Both the position numbers and the translations under genes were made by a program. Under the pieces are notes generated by a model. The model searched no databases. It saw only the letters and a program-made list of their open reading frames with translations, and was not told the DNA's origin. A stretch of DNA of 64,000 bases from positions 31,673 to 95,672 of the IMG/VR virus record IMGVR_UViG_3300008954_000022, one strand, 5' to 3'. Shown piece by piece: positions 43,061 through 52,430 of this stretch. The stretch is from a virus. Numbering within the stretch: the stretch's first letter is position 1; every line of letters starts with the position of its first letter.

Positions 43061-46000
43061 AGATGGAGGAGATGACGACAGAGGAGATCTCTCAGGAGTC
43101 AGATCAACCTGGAAGATGATACCGGATGAGGCCACCGGCGACGTAAGGGGAATGAAGCCCCGATCAAAAGGAAGGCCACCCACACTGTCAGACTATCTCG
43201 CTGACAGAACTGCCGGCGGCGCAGAGTACGGTGACAGACAGCGACCAGGCGGAAATAAGAATCGCTTTCAGGTGAAGCCTCCAGGGAGTGAGCAAGAGAC
43301 AATAAGTCATCAGAATGACGGCATGCCCTCAGAGCTCAAGCCCGCAAGTACCACCGATCCCGACAAGGCCGGTGAGGAATGGGCATCATCCGGGCACACG
43401 ATAGGCACCTACATGGACCTGGTTCGTGACGTTCAGGACCAGGGAGCAGACACTAACTTCGTTCTCTTGAGCACATCTGACTATGGTGGAGCAGAGAATC
43501 CCTTCACTGGGATTCTGGAGAAGAACTCACAGCAGCAGGGGCACACCCTCCTACCCTCCATCAAGCCTATCCTTGACGGAGGAAGACCTGGTGCACCCAA
43601 CGTGGACGGTGTGAGCCCACCTGATGATGCCCCGGAGATCCAAAAGAAGATATCGATGGTGCTCAAGAACAACAGGTTCTCGCCGGAGAAGGACACCCCG
43701 TTCATTGAGAATCACACCCAGACTCATATGGGATTCACCATACAGAACACGTTGGGCACATATACCCCGGGTCAAAGCTTTGTTAGTTCAGCGCATGGAA
43801 TCCTTGGCGGCGATGGTGAACGTGCTGAGCTTATGAATATTGGCCTGGCCCTGATGATCAATGCCACTGGTGAAGCGCCGTGGGGCGACGATGCCTTTGT
43901 TGGACACGACCCCGCAGATACGACATCAGACACAGTTCTGCTTCCAAGCTTCACACAGCTGGGAGCCAAGAAGGTGGCAACCGACAAGCTTCGGGCCCAG
44001 TACGCTTTCGGCGCCGGCGCTGTGGGAGGCGATCCGCCGGCTGACTATATCAGCTTAGACAATCAGCAGTCCTACGGACAGCTAAACTCCTACCTTGAGC
44101 CTTTCGACGGCCCCCTTCCGCTGGCAATGGTCGTGCAGTGCTTGGCGGGTGTCGCTGTGTTAGTAGGTTTTTCAGCACTGCTCTCCTTAGTCACCGGTGG
44201 ATTCAAGAACGGCGGTTCAATTGAACATGTTCCAGATCCTAAGGGCCTATCGATGGGGCACCACAAGACTCCTAATTTTGGCATGGATTTCTTGAGTCTC
44301 TTAGGAATCCCTAAGACGAACAATCACTTTATGGGTTGTATGTTTGAGGGAATTTGTGCGTTCTACGGCATCCCAATTCACCCGAAGAAGCTTGCAAATC
44401 CGGTGACTGCTATTGATATCGTGGTCAATCTCGCCATGGCACCGGGCTACTATGCCGGGGTCACGAGGGCAGTTGTCCGAGATGTGGAGCAGATAATTGA
44501 CGCCTTTAAGGGGTTCGCAAATCCGATGAGTGGTATATCAGGAGGCATAACCCAGGTGGTCAAGGTTATCGAGTCAATTGTTACCTCCACCACTTGGAAG
44601 TTTCTGATGACCATGGTGAAGCTGGGCGACATATCAATTGATGCTGTGACAGGTCACCCACGCATAGGTGGAGATATCGATTCGATCGCGGAGACGGCTG
44701 TGACTCGTGTGAGAAAGAGTAGAGTAACTGTTGGTAAGCGGTCGATGATGGCGTGGCGCCACTCCTCCAGCCCAGCTAGGTACCTCCTTCCTGCCAGCTT
44801 TTCGAAGGCAAGGCACCTCTTTGATGAAAAAATGATCCCAACATCGAACAACTCCAAGACAGTTGACATGTCTATGGGCCCGTCCACTAAGAGCTCCACG
44901 CCTGACGAGTCCGGAAACGAGACCGGCCTGGGATCGGGTAGAAAGAAGTATGATGGGGCGGCATCCGATGTAAAAGGTCGCTTGTCCGGGGAGTACGTGG
45001 AGTGGATTGAGAATCAGCTAGAGTCTGAGTACATGCCCTTTTACTTTCACGACCTCAGGACCAATGAGATTATATCGTTTCACGCTTTCATTGAGTCAAT
45101 GTCAGACGGATTCTCTGTGGATTATTCGTCCACAGCTGGCTATGGACGAGTGGACGAGGTGAAAGTGTACAACAAGACTTCCCGATCTATCTCAATGACC
45201 TTCTCCCTTATTGCGACGAGCAAGGATGATCTGAGCATAATGTACTACAACGTCAACAAGCTGGTCTCAATGTGCTACCCACAGTGGTCCCGCGGCCGGG
45301 CCCAACTAGGAAGCGATTCAGGGGGCAATGAGTTCAAGTTTATACAACCCTTCTCACAGATTCCCACCGCGTCGCCAATGATCAGGTTGAGGTTGGGTGA
45401 CTGGTTCAAGTCCAACTACTCAAAGTTTGGCCTGGCGCGCCTCTTCGGAGCCGGCGCAGATGGAATGCTCGAGACTGATCTCACAGCGGAGCAAGGAGCA
45501 GCAAACATCAAAAAGGCCAAGGAGGCCCAGGACGAGGCCGAGAAGTGGCAGGCGAAGAAGCTGATTGACCCCCTCGAGTCAGGAGACAACACTAATGGCT
45601 TCGTCAAGGGTGATAAGGTGGCGTGTCAGGTGTCAAGAGGCTACATGAATCCCAAGAATAAGGACGGCGAGCATCCCGACAAAAAGGACAAGGCACAGAA
45701 GAAGTGGCTTAGAAGAGTGAAGTGTCCGGACACTATTACTGGAGTGATCGAGGTCGGAGCCGATGGCAATCTGGAACCCCTCAAGAAGACGAGGAAAGAT
45801 AAAATTAAGGACGAGAACGGGAAGGAGGCGGACAAGGATACACCCATCGCAGTCTATCGGGTTAAGGTGGACGACGACTATTTTCCAGAGGGCTGGTCTG
45901 ATGAATTCAGGTTTGCTCACATCGATCACTCGATGAGCGGGGTACCCCACGCCGCTTTCGTAGAGTATAAGACCCAGAAGTATAATGATAAGAGCCCAGC

Positions 46001-46463
46001 TACACCGGGTGATGCGAAGCCCCTAGAAAATCGAAAGAAGTTTCTTATTGATAACCCACTGGCAAAGGCCTTTGAGTCTACTAGGGGAAGAGGCCTGGCG
46101 GGCTTTATAACACAGATGGACTTCGATCAGGCTGAGGCTCCGTGGGAAATTGAGATGGGCTTTAGGGCACCCCAGATGCTAAAGGTGTCAATTAGCTTTG
46201 CCCCGGTTCACGATCTCGCTCCAGGTCTGGATCATGACGGCATGATGACTGCTCCCGTGTACAACATTGGCACTGCTGTCGGTAGTATTGGGCGGGATCC
46301 CCACTATCATGATGGGTTCTTAGGTGATAGGGATAGCATAAATAATCCTGCTGTGAAGGACCAGGCTGAGGCCTTCGGTGCCGCTGGTGCCAGCGAGAAG
46401 GAACCCGGCTCTAATCCAAGTGACGACGACGGCAGTGGTGGTCTCCTCGGCGGCTTGATATAA
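43050..46463 (+). CDS. Large baseplate/tail structural protein
   Basis: A 1137-residue protein. Residues 1-~350 are hydrophilic and disordered; a hydrophobic helix occurs near 362-384 (LAGVAVLVGFSALLSLV). Near 650-760 a beta-rich domain appears, with YMPFYFHDLRTNEIISFHAF and VDEVKVYNKTSRSISMTFSL, followed by a charged region and the C-terminal APWEIEMGFRAPQMLKVSIS and APVHDLAPGLDHDGMM, a pattern I associate with tail or baseplate proteins of marine myoviruses. A relation to the tube-initiator fold (gp48/gp54) is possible for the beta domain but not established. ATG 43050 is preferred over 43044 because GAGAGGAG lies 6 nt before it. Confidence 0.6.
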   Translation: MASRDGGDDDRGDLSGVRSTWKMIPDEATGDVRGMKPRSKGRPPTLSDYLADRTAGGAEYGDRQRPGGNKNRFQVKPPGSEQETISHQNDGMPSELKPASTTDPDKAGEEWASSGHTIGTYMDLVRDVQDQGADTNFVLLSTSDYGGAENPFTGILEKNSQQQGHTLLPSIKPILDGGRPGAPNVDGVSPPDDAPEIQKKISMVLKNNRFSPEKDTPFIENHTQTHMGFTIQNTLGTYTPGQSFVSSAHGILGGDGERAELMNIGLALMINATGEAPWGDDAFVGHDPADTTSDTVLLPSFTQLGAKKVATDKLRAQYAFGAGAVGGDPPADYISLDNQQSYGQLNSYLEPFDGPLPLAMVVQCLAGVAVLVGFSALLSLVTGGFKNGGSIEHVPDPKGLSMGHHKTPNFGMDFLSLLGIPKTNNHFMGCMFEGICAFYGIPIHPKKLANPVTAIDIVVNLAMAPGYYAGVTRAVVRDVEQIIDAFKGFANPMSGISGGITQVVKVIESIVTSTTWKFLMTMVKLGDISIDAVTGHPRIGGDIDSIAETAVTRVRKSRVTVGKRSMMAWRHSSSPARYLLPASFSKARHLFDEKMIPTSNNSKTVDMSMGPSTKSSTPDESGNETGLGSGRKKYDGAASDVKGRLSGEYVEWIENQLESEYMPFYFHDLRTNEIISFHAFIESMSDGFSVDYSSTAGYGRVDEVKVYNKTSRSISMTFSLIATSKDDLSIMYYNVNKLVSMCYPQWSRGRAQLGSDSGGNEFKFIQPFSQIPTASPMIRLRLGDWFKSNYSKFGLARLFGAGADGMLETDLTAEQGAANIKKAKEAQDEAEKWQAKKLIDPLESGDNTNGFVKGDKVACQVSRGYMNPKNKDGEHPDKKDKAQKKWLRRVKCPDTITGVIEVGADGNLEPLKKTRKDKIKDENGKEADKDTPIAVYRVKVDDDYFPEGWSDEFRFAHIDHSMSGVPHAAFVEYKTQKYNDKSPATPGDAKPLENRKKFLIDNPLAKAFESTRGRGLAGFITQMDFDQAEAPWEIEMGFRAPQMLKVSISFAPVHDLAPGLDHDGMMTAPVYNIGTAVGSIGRDPHYHDGFLGDRDSINNPAVKDQAEAFGAAGASEKEPGSNPSDDDGSGGLLGGLI

Positions 46464-46478
46464 TGGGGTTACCAACTA

Positions 46479-46769
46479 ATGTCTAGATACAGCAGAACAG
46501 GACTCACAGCGGGAGGCAAGAAGCAGAGGACATCTAATGTCCACTGGATGATTCGTCGAGCTGCCCTTCGGGGGACGATCTCCTGCACACCCTGGATTGT
46601 CAAGGAGGGCGAGCGCCTGGACACCATAGCAGGAAGGGTCTACGGTGACGGCACACTGTGGTGGGCGATCGCTGCGGCCAGCGCTGTGGGCTGGGGCCCA
46701 CAGGTCCCGCCAGGAACCAGGCTTCTCGTGCCAGATGACATCGGAGCTGTAAGGGCTATTACCGGATGA
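46479..46769 (+). CDS. 53: LysM-domain baseplate protein (gp53-like)
   Basis: A 96-residue protein whose C-terminal half is a LysM-like fold: WIVKEGERLDTIAGRVYGDG, WWAIAAASAV and PGTRLLVPDD. Small LysM proteins in this position belong to the baseplate; T4 gp53 carries a similar element in the wedge. The basic N-terminus (MSRYSRTGLTAGGKKQR) may dock it to a neighbour. Its stop overlaps the start of the large hub-like gene (ATGA), so the two are translationally coupled. The domain is clear; the gp53 equivalence is a positional inference. Confidence 0.65.
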   Translation: MSRYSRTGLTAGGKKQRTSNVHWMIRRAALRGTISCTPWIVKEGERLDTIAGRVYGDGTLWWAIAAASAVGWGPQVPPGTRLLVPDDIGAVRAITG

Positions 46770-49700
46770 GCTCAAAATTAGACAACGCAATTGAGAAGCT
46801 GGGTGGCCTCTTTGGTGTGTGGTCCAAGGATAAGTTCATGCAGCTGTTGCTCTCCTCCGATGAGCAGCTGGCGTTGGGTGAGGCGGGATATTTTGAGATA
46901 CCCACTCCTACTGTTGACGCAAAGATTGCGACCCTCATTCTCAATGTGTCGGAGGGCGGTATGACGACATCCAAGATACTCAGCAGCATGAAGGAGTTGC
47001 TCAAGGATGCCGACGATGATACCAAGAAGCAGGTGGGCTCACTAATTGCCATTACCTACGAGCCTGACGCTGCCGGTGCGGAAGGTGGTGAGAAGCCAGG
47101 ATACAACTCCCACAAGTCGACCAAGGATTTCATGAACAATCCGATGACCCCACCCCAGGGTATCGGTCTGACCCACGAGGATATTAGCGAGGAGAAGTTC
47201 TCTATCAAAGCAGTCTTGGGTGAAGCTGCGGGAACGGAGGAGGGGTCACAGATTAATGCGAATCCGGATGCCCCTGAGAGGAACACCAATCCGTGCCTCA
47301 GTGTGATCCAGATGCTCCACCCGGCCGTTGGCCCCAGCACGCGTGACACAGGAGCCATCTCTCTTTTCCTGAACTGTATTCCCACCATTGAGATGAGTCG
47401 GTGTGTGCCCTTTCTCGACATGGTGTTTATGTTTCCCCAGCCCCCAATGGCAGCGGGAAAAGACGATGACCACTCTCGTGTGCAGGGAATGAGCTTGGGA
47501 AATTTCCTGCTGGGAGCAAAAGAGATTAAAAAAGACAGCGCTGCTCACGCGTATCTGGCTTCTGTCGATGCAGAGATCGCTGCCTCCCCGCCTGACTTCG
47601 GTGATTCCCAGCAGTCAGACTCCGGGGACAAGCCCGGATTGTCAACCTCCGGTCTCGAGATGTTCACAGCTCCGCAGACTATGGTGATGGCAGACGAGGT
47701 GTACAAGGAGTGGGGTGACCTCGGATCCGGAGGACAGGAGGATGACCCTGATGCAGGTGTACCTGCTCACCCCGGCGGCCCTCGCTCTGCCCCAGTGATC
47801 GATAGGTTCCGCCCCTTCATGTCCCTCGAGAGCTTCAGTGTGAGTGTGGTGCCCTCCGGTGGGATGATGACCTACAAGTCTGCTAAGATGAGCCTTGTCC
47901 TCCACGATAGGTCCCGTCTTGCCGAGGTCTCTCCTCTGGTTAAGCCTGACCTCTTCGGTCAGGGGCAGATTCTAATGAAGTACGGTTGGTCCCATCCGGA
48001 TAATGCCCCTCACGCTCCGTCCCGTCTGTCTAGTGAAAGCACAGCGCTCTTTGGTGTCTTCCTGGGAAGCCTTAAGTGTGAGGAGAAGTATCGGGTTGTT
48101 AACTCCTCTTTCTCCTTCGACGACGTGGGCCAGGTGAAGATTGATCTGACCCTCTCGATGATGGGAGCCACATCATTCACCACCCAAAAGATAGCGAACG
48201 GACCGGGTGTTGATGATTCTGCTAAGGAGATTCGGGCCCTCAACCAGGCAATGAGCAAAATTCGTAGAAAGATAATGAAGGACACCAAAGGCGCCGGAGA
48301 CCTCGGCGGATCGAATGTTCTCTCTGCAGCGACATCCACCAGCGCCGGCATGCGTGCGGACAAGAAGACCCTCGCGGCCATTCGAAAGTTTCTCAACGAG
48401 TCCAGACGCTCCTCGAACCCAGATGTGCAAAATCTCAGAGCAGGGCTCTCGGAGCTCTTTGGTAAGAACGCCAACGGCAAGGGGGGCAAAATTGCTGATC
48501 TCAGCAAGAGTATTGCCGCTGAAATTGCGAACAAGCTTAAGCTTCTGTCTACCGGTCCGGATCCGTGGCTGAGGCCCTTAAGTACAATAACCAGGGACAT
48601 AAAGATCGATGCAGAGAAACGAGCTTGGGTCTCGCTAGGAAAGATTGTGACGACATTCATAGGACCCTCCTTGGCAGCATCAGAGGACTTCGACGACATA
48701 CAGATAATCTTCTACACTTTTAATGATAAGGCCTCCTACATGAGAGGTCGAAACATAGCTCAGTTTCCAATAATGATCAGTGACTTTAATAGAATGTTCA
48801 CCGACCACGCGAAGATGAAGCTTAATATGACCTGTAAGAGTTTTATGAGTTTCATCAATCGATCCTTCCTAGCTGATCCAGGCCAGACTGCTTACGGCTT
48901 CAAGACGATATACGGTAAGAGGGACAAGGAGAATCTCAAGAAGCGTAAGGTCGCGAAGAAATTCAAGAAGGCCACAAAGCTCTTTGACGAAAAGCAGAGG
49001 ATTCTTAAGAATGCTTACGCGTCGGATCCTGGAGCTGACCTGTCATTTAAGCGTCCAGTGGTACAGCTTCACATTGAGTCCGTGCCTGATAAACCGGCAG
49101 ACCTGGGTGATGGGGACGACACTCTCCCCCCTGCAAAGAGCCAGACAATCCTGAGAATTCACGTGTATGACAGCCAGAACACCACATACGGCTGCGTTCA
49201 GAAGCTCCTCGAGGCCTCCAATGCTAGTCAGATGGGTCTCTTGACCAAGTCGGCCGCCGGCGGCGACGACGACTACCACAAGCGAGAGTTCAATAGAGCC
49301 CTCGAGGGAGCTGTCAGGGACGGCCTCCTGGAGAAGTACCCACCCGATCCAAGCAAGCCTAAGACTGAAGGAGGGGATCCCGTCTCAGACAGTCCCAAGC
49401 AGTACTACAGAATGAAGGGGGGCTTCGACTCCCTGAAGTCATACATCATGAAGACAGTCCCCTCTATACGATACGGATCGCAGTGCTCCGGAGTAATATC
49501 TGCAAATGTGTCCTCCCAGCAGAACGCCCAGCTAGCCTCGGTTAATATGATGAGACAGGGGTTCGGTGACGGCGCCGACGCCCAGGGCGCACGTGACAGT
49601 GGGCTGCCTCAGAAGATTACCCCGACCTCACTCTCCATCGAGACCTTCGGCTGTCCGTTGTTCAACTTTGGTCAGCAGATCTTCTTCGACTTCGGTACAG

Positions 49701-49867
49701 GCACCACCGCCGACAACATTTACGCGGTGGTAGGAATCGATCACACCATTAGCCCTGGGGAGTTCAAGACTAGCGTCAAGCTGGTTCAGCTGGACACCTG
49801 GGGTAAGTTCGAGTCCATGATTGATACAGTGGATAAAGCCCTCACAGCTACTTCACAGGATAGCTAG
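46766..49867 (+). CDS. Baseplate hub-type protein (gp27/gpD-like) candidate
   Basis: A 1033-residue protein. Phrases typical of hub proteins include SLESFSVSVVPSGGMMTYKS and SPLVKPDLFGQGQILMKYGW near 350-410. At the C-terminus there is a beta-rich ending: FGCPLFNFGQQIFFDFGTGT, then NIYAVVGIDHTISPGEFKTS, the recurring pattern of the hub barrel domains that sit under the tube and bind the spike. The N-terminal ~340 residues are helical then low complexity. No lysozyme active site is visible, unlike T4 gp5. It follows the LysM baseplate gene with an ATGA overlap. The hub call is structural-pattern inference. Confidence 0.58.
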   Translation: MSSKLDNAIEKLGGLFGVWSKDKFMQLLLSSDEQLALGEAGYFEIPTPTVDAKIATLILNVSEGGMTTSKILSSMKELLKDADDDTKKQVGSLIAITYEPDAAGAEGGEKPGYNSHKSTKDFMNNPMTPPQGIGLTHEDISEEKFSIKAVLGEAAGTEEGSQINANPDAPERNTNPCLSVIQMLHPAVGPSTRDTGAISLFLNCIPTIEMSRCVPFLDMVFMFPQPPMAAGKDDDHSRVQGMSLGNFLLGAKEIKKDSAAHAYLASVDAEIAASPPDFGDSQQSDSGDKPGLSTSGLEMFTAPQTMVMADEVYKEWGDLGSGGQEDDPDAGVPAHPGGPRSAPVIDRFRPFMSLESFSVSVVPSGGMMTYKSAKMSLVLHDRSRLAEVSPLVKPDLFGQGQILMKYGWSHPDNAPHAPSRLSSESTALFGVFLGSLKCEEKYRVVNSSFSFDDVGQVKIDLTLSMMGATSFTTQKIANGPGVDDSAKEIRALNQAMSKIRRKIMKDTKGAGDLGGSNVLSAATSTSAGMRADKKTLAAIRKFLNESRRSSNPDVQNLRAGLSELFGKNANGKGGKIADLSKSIAAEIANKLKLLSTGPDPWLRPLSTITRDIKIDAEKRAWVSLGKIVTTFIGPSLAASEDFDDIQIIFYTFNDKASYMRGRNIAQFPIMISDFNRMFTDHAKMKLNMTCKSFMSFINRSFLADPGQTAYGFKTIYGKRDKENLKKRKVAKKFKKATKLFDEKQRILKNAYASDPGADLSFKRPVVQLHIESVPDKPADLGDGDDTLPPAKSQTILRIHVYDSQNTTYGCVQKLLEASNASQMGLLTKSAAGGDDDYHKREFNRALEGAVRDGLLEKYPPDPSKPKTEGGDPVSDSPKQYYRMKGGFDSLKSYIMKTVPSIRYGSQCSGVISANVSSQQNAQLASVNMMRQGFGDGADAQGARDSGLPQKITPTSLSIETFGCPLFNFGQQIFFDFGTGTTADNIYAVVGIDHTISPGEFKTSVKLVQLDTWGKFESMIDTVDKALTATSQDS

Positions 49868-49882
49868 AAAAGTAAGTTTGCT

Positions 49883-49904
49883 GACGTGTGTACACACATC
49901 GTCA
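49883..49904 (+). promoter_or_regulatory. Palindrome at the boundary of tail and replication genes
   Basis: A perfect 12-bp palindrome GTGTGTACACAC (49886-49897) is flanked by TGAC (49882-49885) and GTCA (49901-49904). It lies in the 55-nt gap between the last baseplate gene and the polymerase gene, upstream of a TAAAATACT stretch. It could be an operator or a hairpin; no T-run follows. Confidence 0.35.
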
Positions 49905-49922
49905 CTGTGGTAAAATACTGAT

Positions 49923-51146
49923 GTGGTAATCTGCATTCTCAGCTCTGTAACCGGCGCCGGCAAGCACCTCCTCGTCAGCCCGGAAACGGGTGAGTGCCAG
50001 TGGTCAGCCCGGGTACCCGACAACTCCTGGACTGTGGGCGATCCGAACAGCCTACAATCATTGGAGGCCTACGCAGATGTGCTAGGAACGAGAATCCCAG
50101 GTATCGCGCCCAGAGCTCAGACCCGTGCTTTTGAGGTCCTCCTTGGATCCGATCACGGTGTCCGAATCCCATGGCGGATGGTTATGACAGCTGAAGACTT
50201 TCAGGTTGCGCTCCAGAATGTGCTTCAAGCAGCTCAGAGTGTTCTCTGTAGCTTAGGTCAGGACAGATATGGGCAAACATACCTTCGCGCCCGAGGAATG
50301 CTTCTGGGATTAAATCCCGCTACTGTTGATCAGGCCAAGATTAACCGCTACATCCGCGAGACAGAGGGGGGTCCCTCCGTGGCCTCTGCTCTTCGATCGT
50401 TCCTTCCGAAAGAGGGGAGCACTGCTCCACCGATAACCTACAATCAGGCAGCCACTGTCACTGGCAGATTGACTGTTAGAACCGGGCCATCGATCCTCAC
50501 TCTCCCTGCTCGATATCGTGACATTCTCTCCAGCAGGTTCAGGGGAGGTAGTGTGGTCCAGGTGGACTTCGTCTCACTGGAGCCAAGGGTTGCTCGATAC
50601 GTGGCAGGGGATGAGGCACCGACTGACATCTACACACACATGTGTGAGGCACTGTTCAACGGGGAGATGACACGTGACAAGGTAAAGTTGGCAACCATCT
50701 CTGCACTGTATGGGATGTCCAGCCGTCGTCTGTCAGACCTTCTCAGTAGTGAGTCGAGCGCCAAGTCCGCGATTCGTCAGATTCGGAGGTATTTCTCGGT
50801 GGGGCGACTCGAGAGCCAGTTACAGAACGAGCTGTCCGCGCTGGGATCCATAACCAGCGCGCTAGGGAGATCCCTTCGACCTGACACTGCCACATCTCAT
50901 GTTCTGGTGAGTCACTACATTCAGTCGACTGCTGCCGATGTGGCCCTGTTGGGATTTGCGCAACTTACTGATCGCTTGGAGGAGATGAACATAAGCGCCG
51001 TTCCCCTCTACGTGATTCATGACGCTCTTTTGCTTGATGTCCCGGCCGAGAATCTGGGACAACTTCGGGACGAGGTTGAGAGGGGAGTTGATCTCCCACT
51101 GGGCCAGTTCCCTATCGAGATGACATCCGTGTCTTCTGCGGTGTGA
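49923..51146 (+). CDS. Family A DNA polymerase, polymerase domain only
   Basis: A 407-residue protein with the fingers/palm motifs of Pol I: TVTGRLT at ~178-184; motif A VVQVDFVSLEPRVA with D215; motif B R251-x3-K255-x7-Y263-G264; the IQSTAAD motif (~334-340) equivalent to IQGTAAD; and motif C H366-D367-A368 in VIHDALLLDVP. The usual motif C is HDE, so the glutamate is missing while the metal-binding aspartate stays. There is no 3'-5' or 5'-3' exonuclease domain; a separate 5' nuclease gene lies at 54965. T4 itself uses a family B enzyme. GTG start at 49923. Whether it is the replicase or a repair enzyme cannot be told here. Confidence 0.85.
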   Translation: MVICILSSVTGAGKHLLVSPETGECQWSARVPDNSWTVGDPNSLQSLEAYADVLGTRIPGIAPRAQTRAFEVLLGSDHGVRIPWRMVMTAEDFQVALQNVLQAAQSVLCSLGQDRYGQTYLRARGMLLGLNPATVDQAKINRYIRETEGGPSVASALRSFLPKEGSTAPPITYNQAATVTGRLTVRTGPSILTLPARYRDILSSRFRGGSVVQVDFVSLEPRVARYVAGDEAPTDIYTHMCEALFNGEMTRDKVKLATISALYGMSSRRLSDLLSSESSAKSAIRQIRRYFSVGRLESQLQNELSALGSITSALGRSLRPDTATSHVLVSHYIQSTAADVALLGFAQLTDRLEEMNISAVPLYVIHDALLLDVPAENLGQLRDEVERGVDLPLGQFPIEMTSVSSAV

Positions 51147-51151
51147 GGGAG

Positions 51152-51159
51152 ATATTTAG
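51152..51159 (+). promoter_or_regulatory. Candidate late promoter box ATATTTAG
   Basis: An exact box but only 7 nt before the ATG at 51167, much closer than the others. Either this gene is translated from a very short leader, or the box is not used here. Confidence 0.3.
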
Positions 51160-51166
51160 AACTATC

Positions 51167-51751
51167 ATGAGCAGAAATAAGTCAGAAGTATTTATTAGAA
51201 GGCAGGTCCGACGGGCCCTGAGACAGATCCTCCTTGAGCAGGATGACAAGCAGGATGACAAGCAGCAACGCGCCGCCGGCAAGTTCGAAGTTATCGCCCT
51301 CAAGGGTAGTGGTGGTGATATTTCTGGAGATCTCAAGAAGATTTTTGCCGGCGAGGGTGTGGATCCTAAAGATGTCAAGGCAGATGATCTACTATCACGA
51401 AAGAATCCTAGTCAGCTAATGAAGAACCTTGGCCTCTCTACTCCTGCAGGGACAGCCAGCATCGAGAAGCTCAAGAACTTTCTGAATCAGGCAGTCTCTG
51501 TGCGGGCGGAAATGTCTAGCGTCTATGACAAACCCACCATTAAGAAAGACAGCAAGGGACGAATCGCACTTCACGTAAGGTTTAGAGATCTCACAGATCA
51601 CCAGGGTCACTTCTTCATAAAGGAAACGCTCAAGGCTGCTGAAAAATCAGGCTATGTTCAACTTTCTGAGAAGATTCTTCGTGTGGCGAAAGAATCAGGA
51701 CATGTTGTTGTCTATCCCGCGAAGGACAGAAAAGACAAGTGGGGCCAGTGA
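51167..51751 (+). CDS. Protein with capsid-targeting-like leader, unknown
   Basis: A 194-residue basic protein. Residues 9-25 (FIRRQVRRALRQILLEQ) form the recurrent amphipathic leader with L22-L23-E24 as a possible cleavage site. A short low-complexity linker (DDKQDDKQQRAAG) follows, then a helical, Lys-rich domain without cysteine or catalytic signature; the last 70 residues (RIALHVRFRDLTDHQGHFFI onward) suggest a small alpha/beta unit. I use ATG 51167 rather than GTG 51143. It lies in the replication block, away from head genes, yet has the same leader as head-module proteins. Function unknown. Confidence 0.55.
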   Translation: MSRNKSEVFIRRQVRRALRQILLEQDDKQDDKQQRAAGKFEVIALKGSGGDISGDLKKIFAGEGVDPKDVKADDLLSRKNPSQLMKNLGLSTPAGTASIEKLKNFLNQAVSVRAEMSSVYDKPTIKKDSKGRIALHVRFRDLTDHQGHFFIKETLKAAEKSGYVQLSEKILRVAKESGHVVVYPAKDRKDKWGQ

Positions 51752-51807
51752 GTCCCGAGTTATAAAGCTCCCCCTCCCGCTGTATACTAGATGTAGAGAG
51801 GTTACAC

Positions 51808-52407
51808 ATGAACACAGACTACGATTTTGACCGCGTGAGAAAGAACTGGGATCAGTATGAGAGCCTCTGTCGAAGGCTATCCGACGATGGTCTGAACACG
51901 CTGTTGGACGACCTTGGAGGTCGTCTGATCATGTGCCCGGCGTCAACCAGGACAGACCAGTACGGAGCGTATCCAGGTGGGATGGTCCAGCACGCGCTAG
52001 AAGTCACATCGACTCTCCGAACGCTGAACACCTCCCTGGAACTGGGACTCTCCACTGCTGCCATCATCAAGGTCGGCCTTCTCCACGATATTGGTAAGGT
52101 CGGAGGCCTTGAGGAGGACAACTTCTTGGAGCAGGACTCCGACTGGCACCGAGAGAAATTGGGTCAGCTCTACAAGTACAACGACGCGCTCAACAAGATG
52201 TCTACCTCTCACAGGACCCTGTTCCTCCTGCAGCACTACGGTGTGAGTCTCAGCCTCGATGAGTGGCTTGCGATTCAGCTGGCACAGGGATCCCACTTCG
52301 AGGAGAATCGATTCTACGTGGGACACGAGCCCACTCTGGCAGTTATCCTGCAGCAGGCGAAGTCCTTCACAATCCACAGGACAAAGGGCACTTCCGATAA
52401 TACTTAA
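51808..52407 (+). CDS. HD-domain phosphohydrolase
   Basis: A 199-residue protein with the HD metal site: H62 in GGMVQHALEV, and H93-D94 in GLLHDIGKVGG, both on helices. Members of this superfamily hydrolyse phosphate esters, including nucleotides, cyclic nucleotides and (p)ppGpp. A later H-rich segment (SHFEENRFYVGHEPTL) could supply the remaining ligands. Phage HD proteins are often nucleotidases that feed dNTP synthesis or counter host alarmones, and this one sits near SSB, helicase and NrdJ genes. The exact substrate is not visible. ATG 51808 follows GTAGAGAGG. Confidence 0.72.
   Translation: MNTDYDFDRVRKNWDQYESLCRRLSDDGLNTLLDDLGGRLIMCPASTRTDQYGAYPGGMVQHALEVTSTLRTLNTSLELGLSTAAIIKVGLLHDIGKVGGLEEDNFLEQDSDWHREKLGQLYKYNDALNKMSTSHRTLFLLQHYGVSLSLDEWLAIQLAQGSHFEENRFYVGHEPTLAVILQQAKSFTIHRTKGTSDNT
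52400..52407 (+). promoter_or_regulatory. Candidate late promoter box ATACTTAA
   Basis: A match to ATAYTTA overlapping the stop of the HD gene, 23 nt before the GTG at 52431. The downstream gene is one of the leader-bearing proteins. Confidence 0.4.
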
Positions 52408-52430
52408 AGAAGAGCAACGTGGGATAGATC

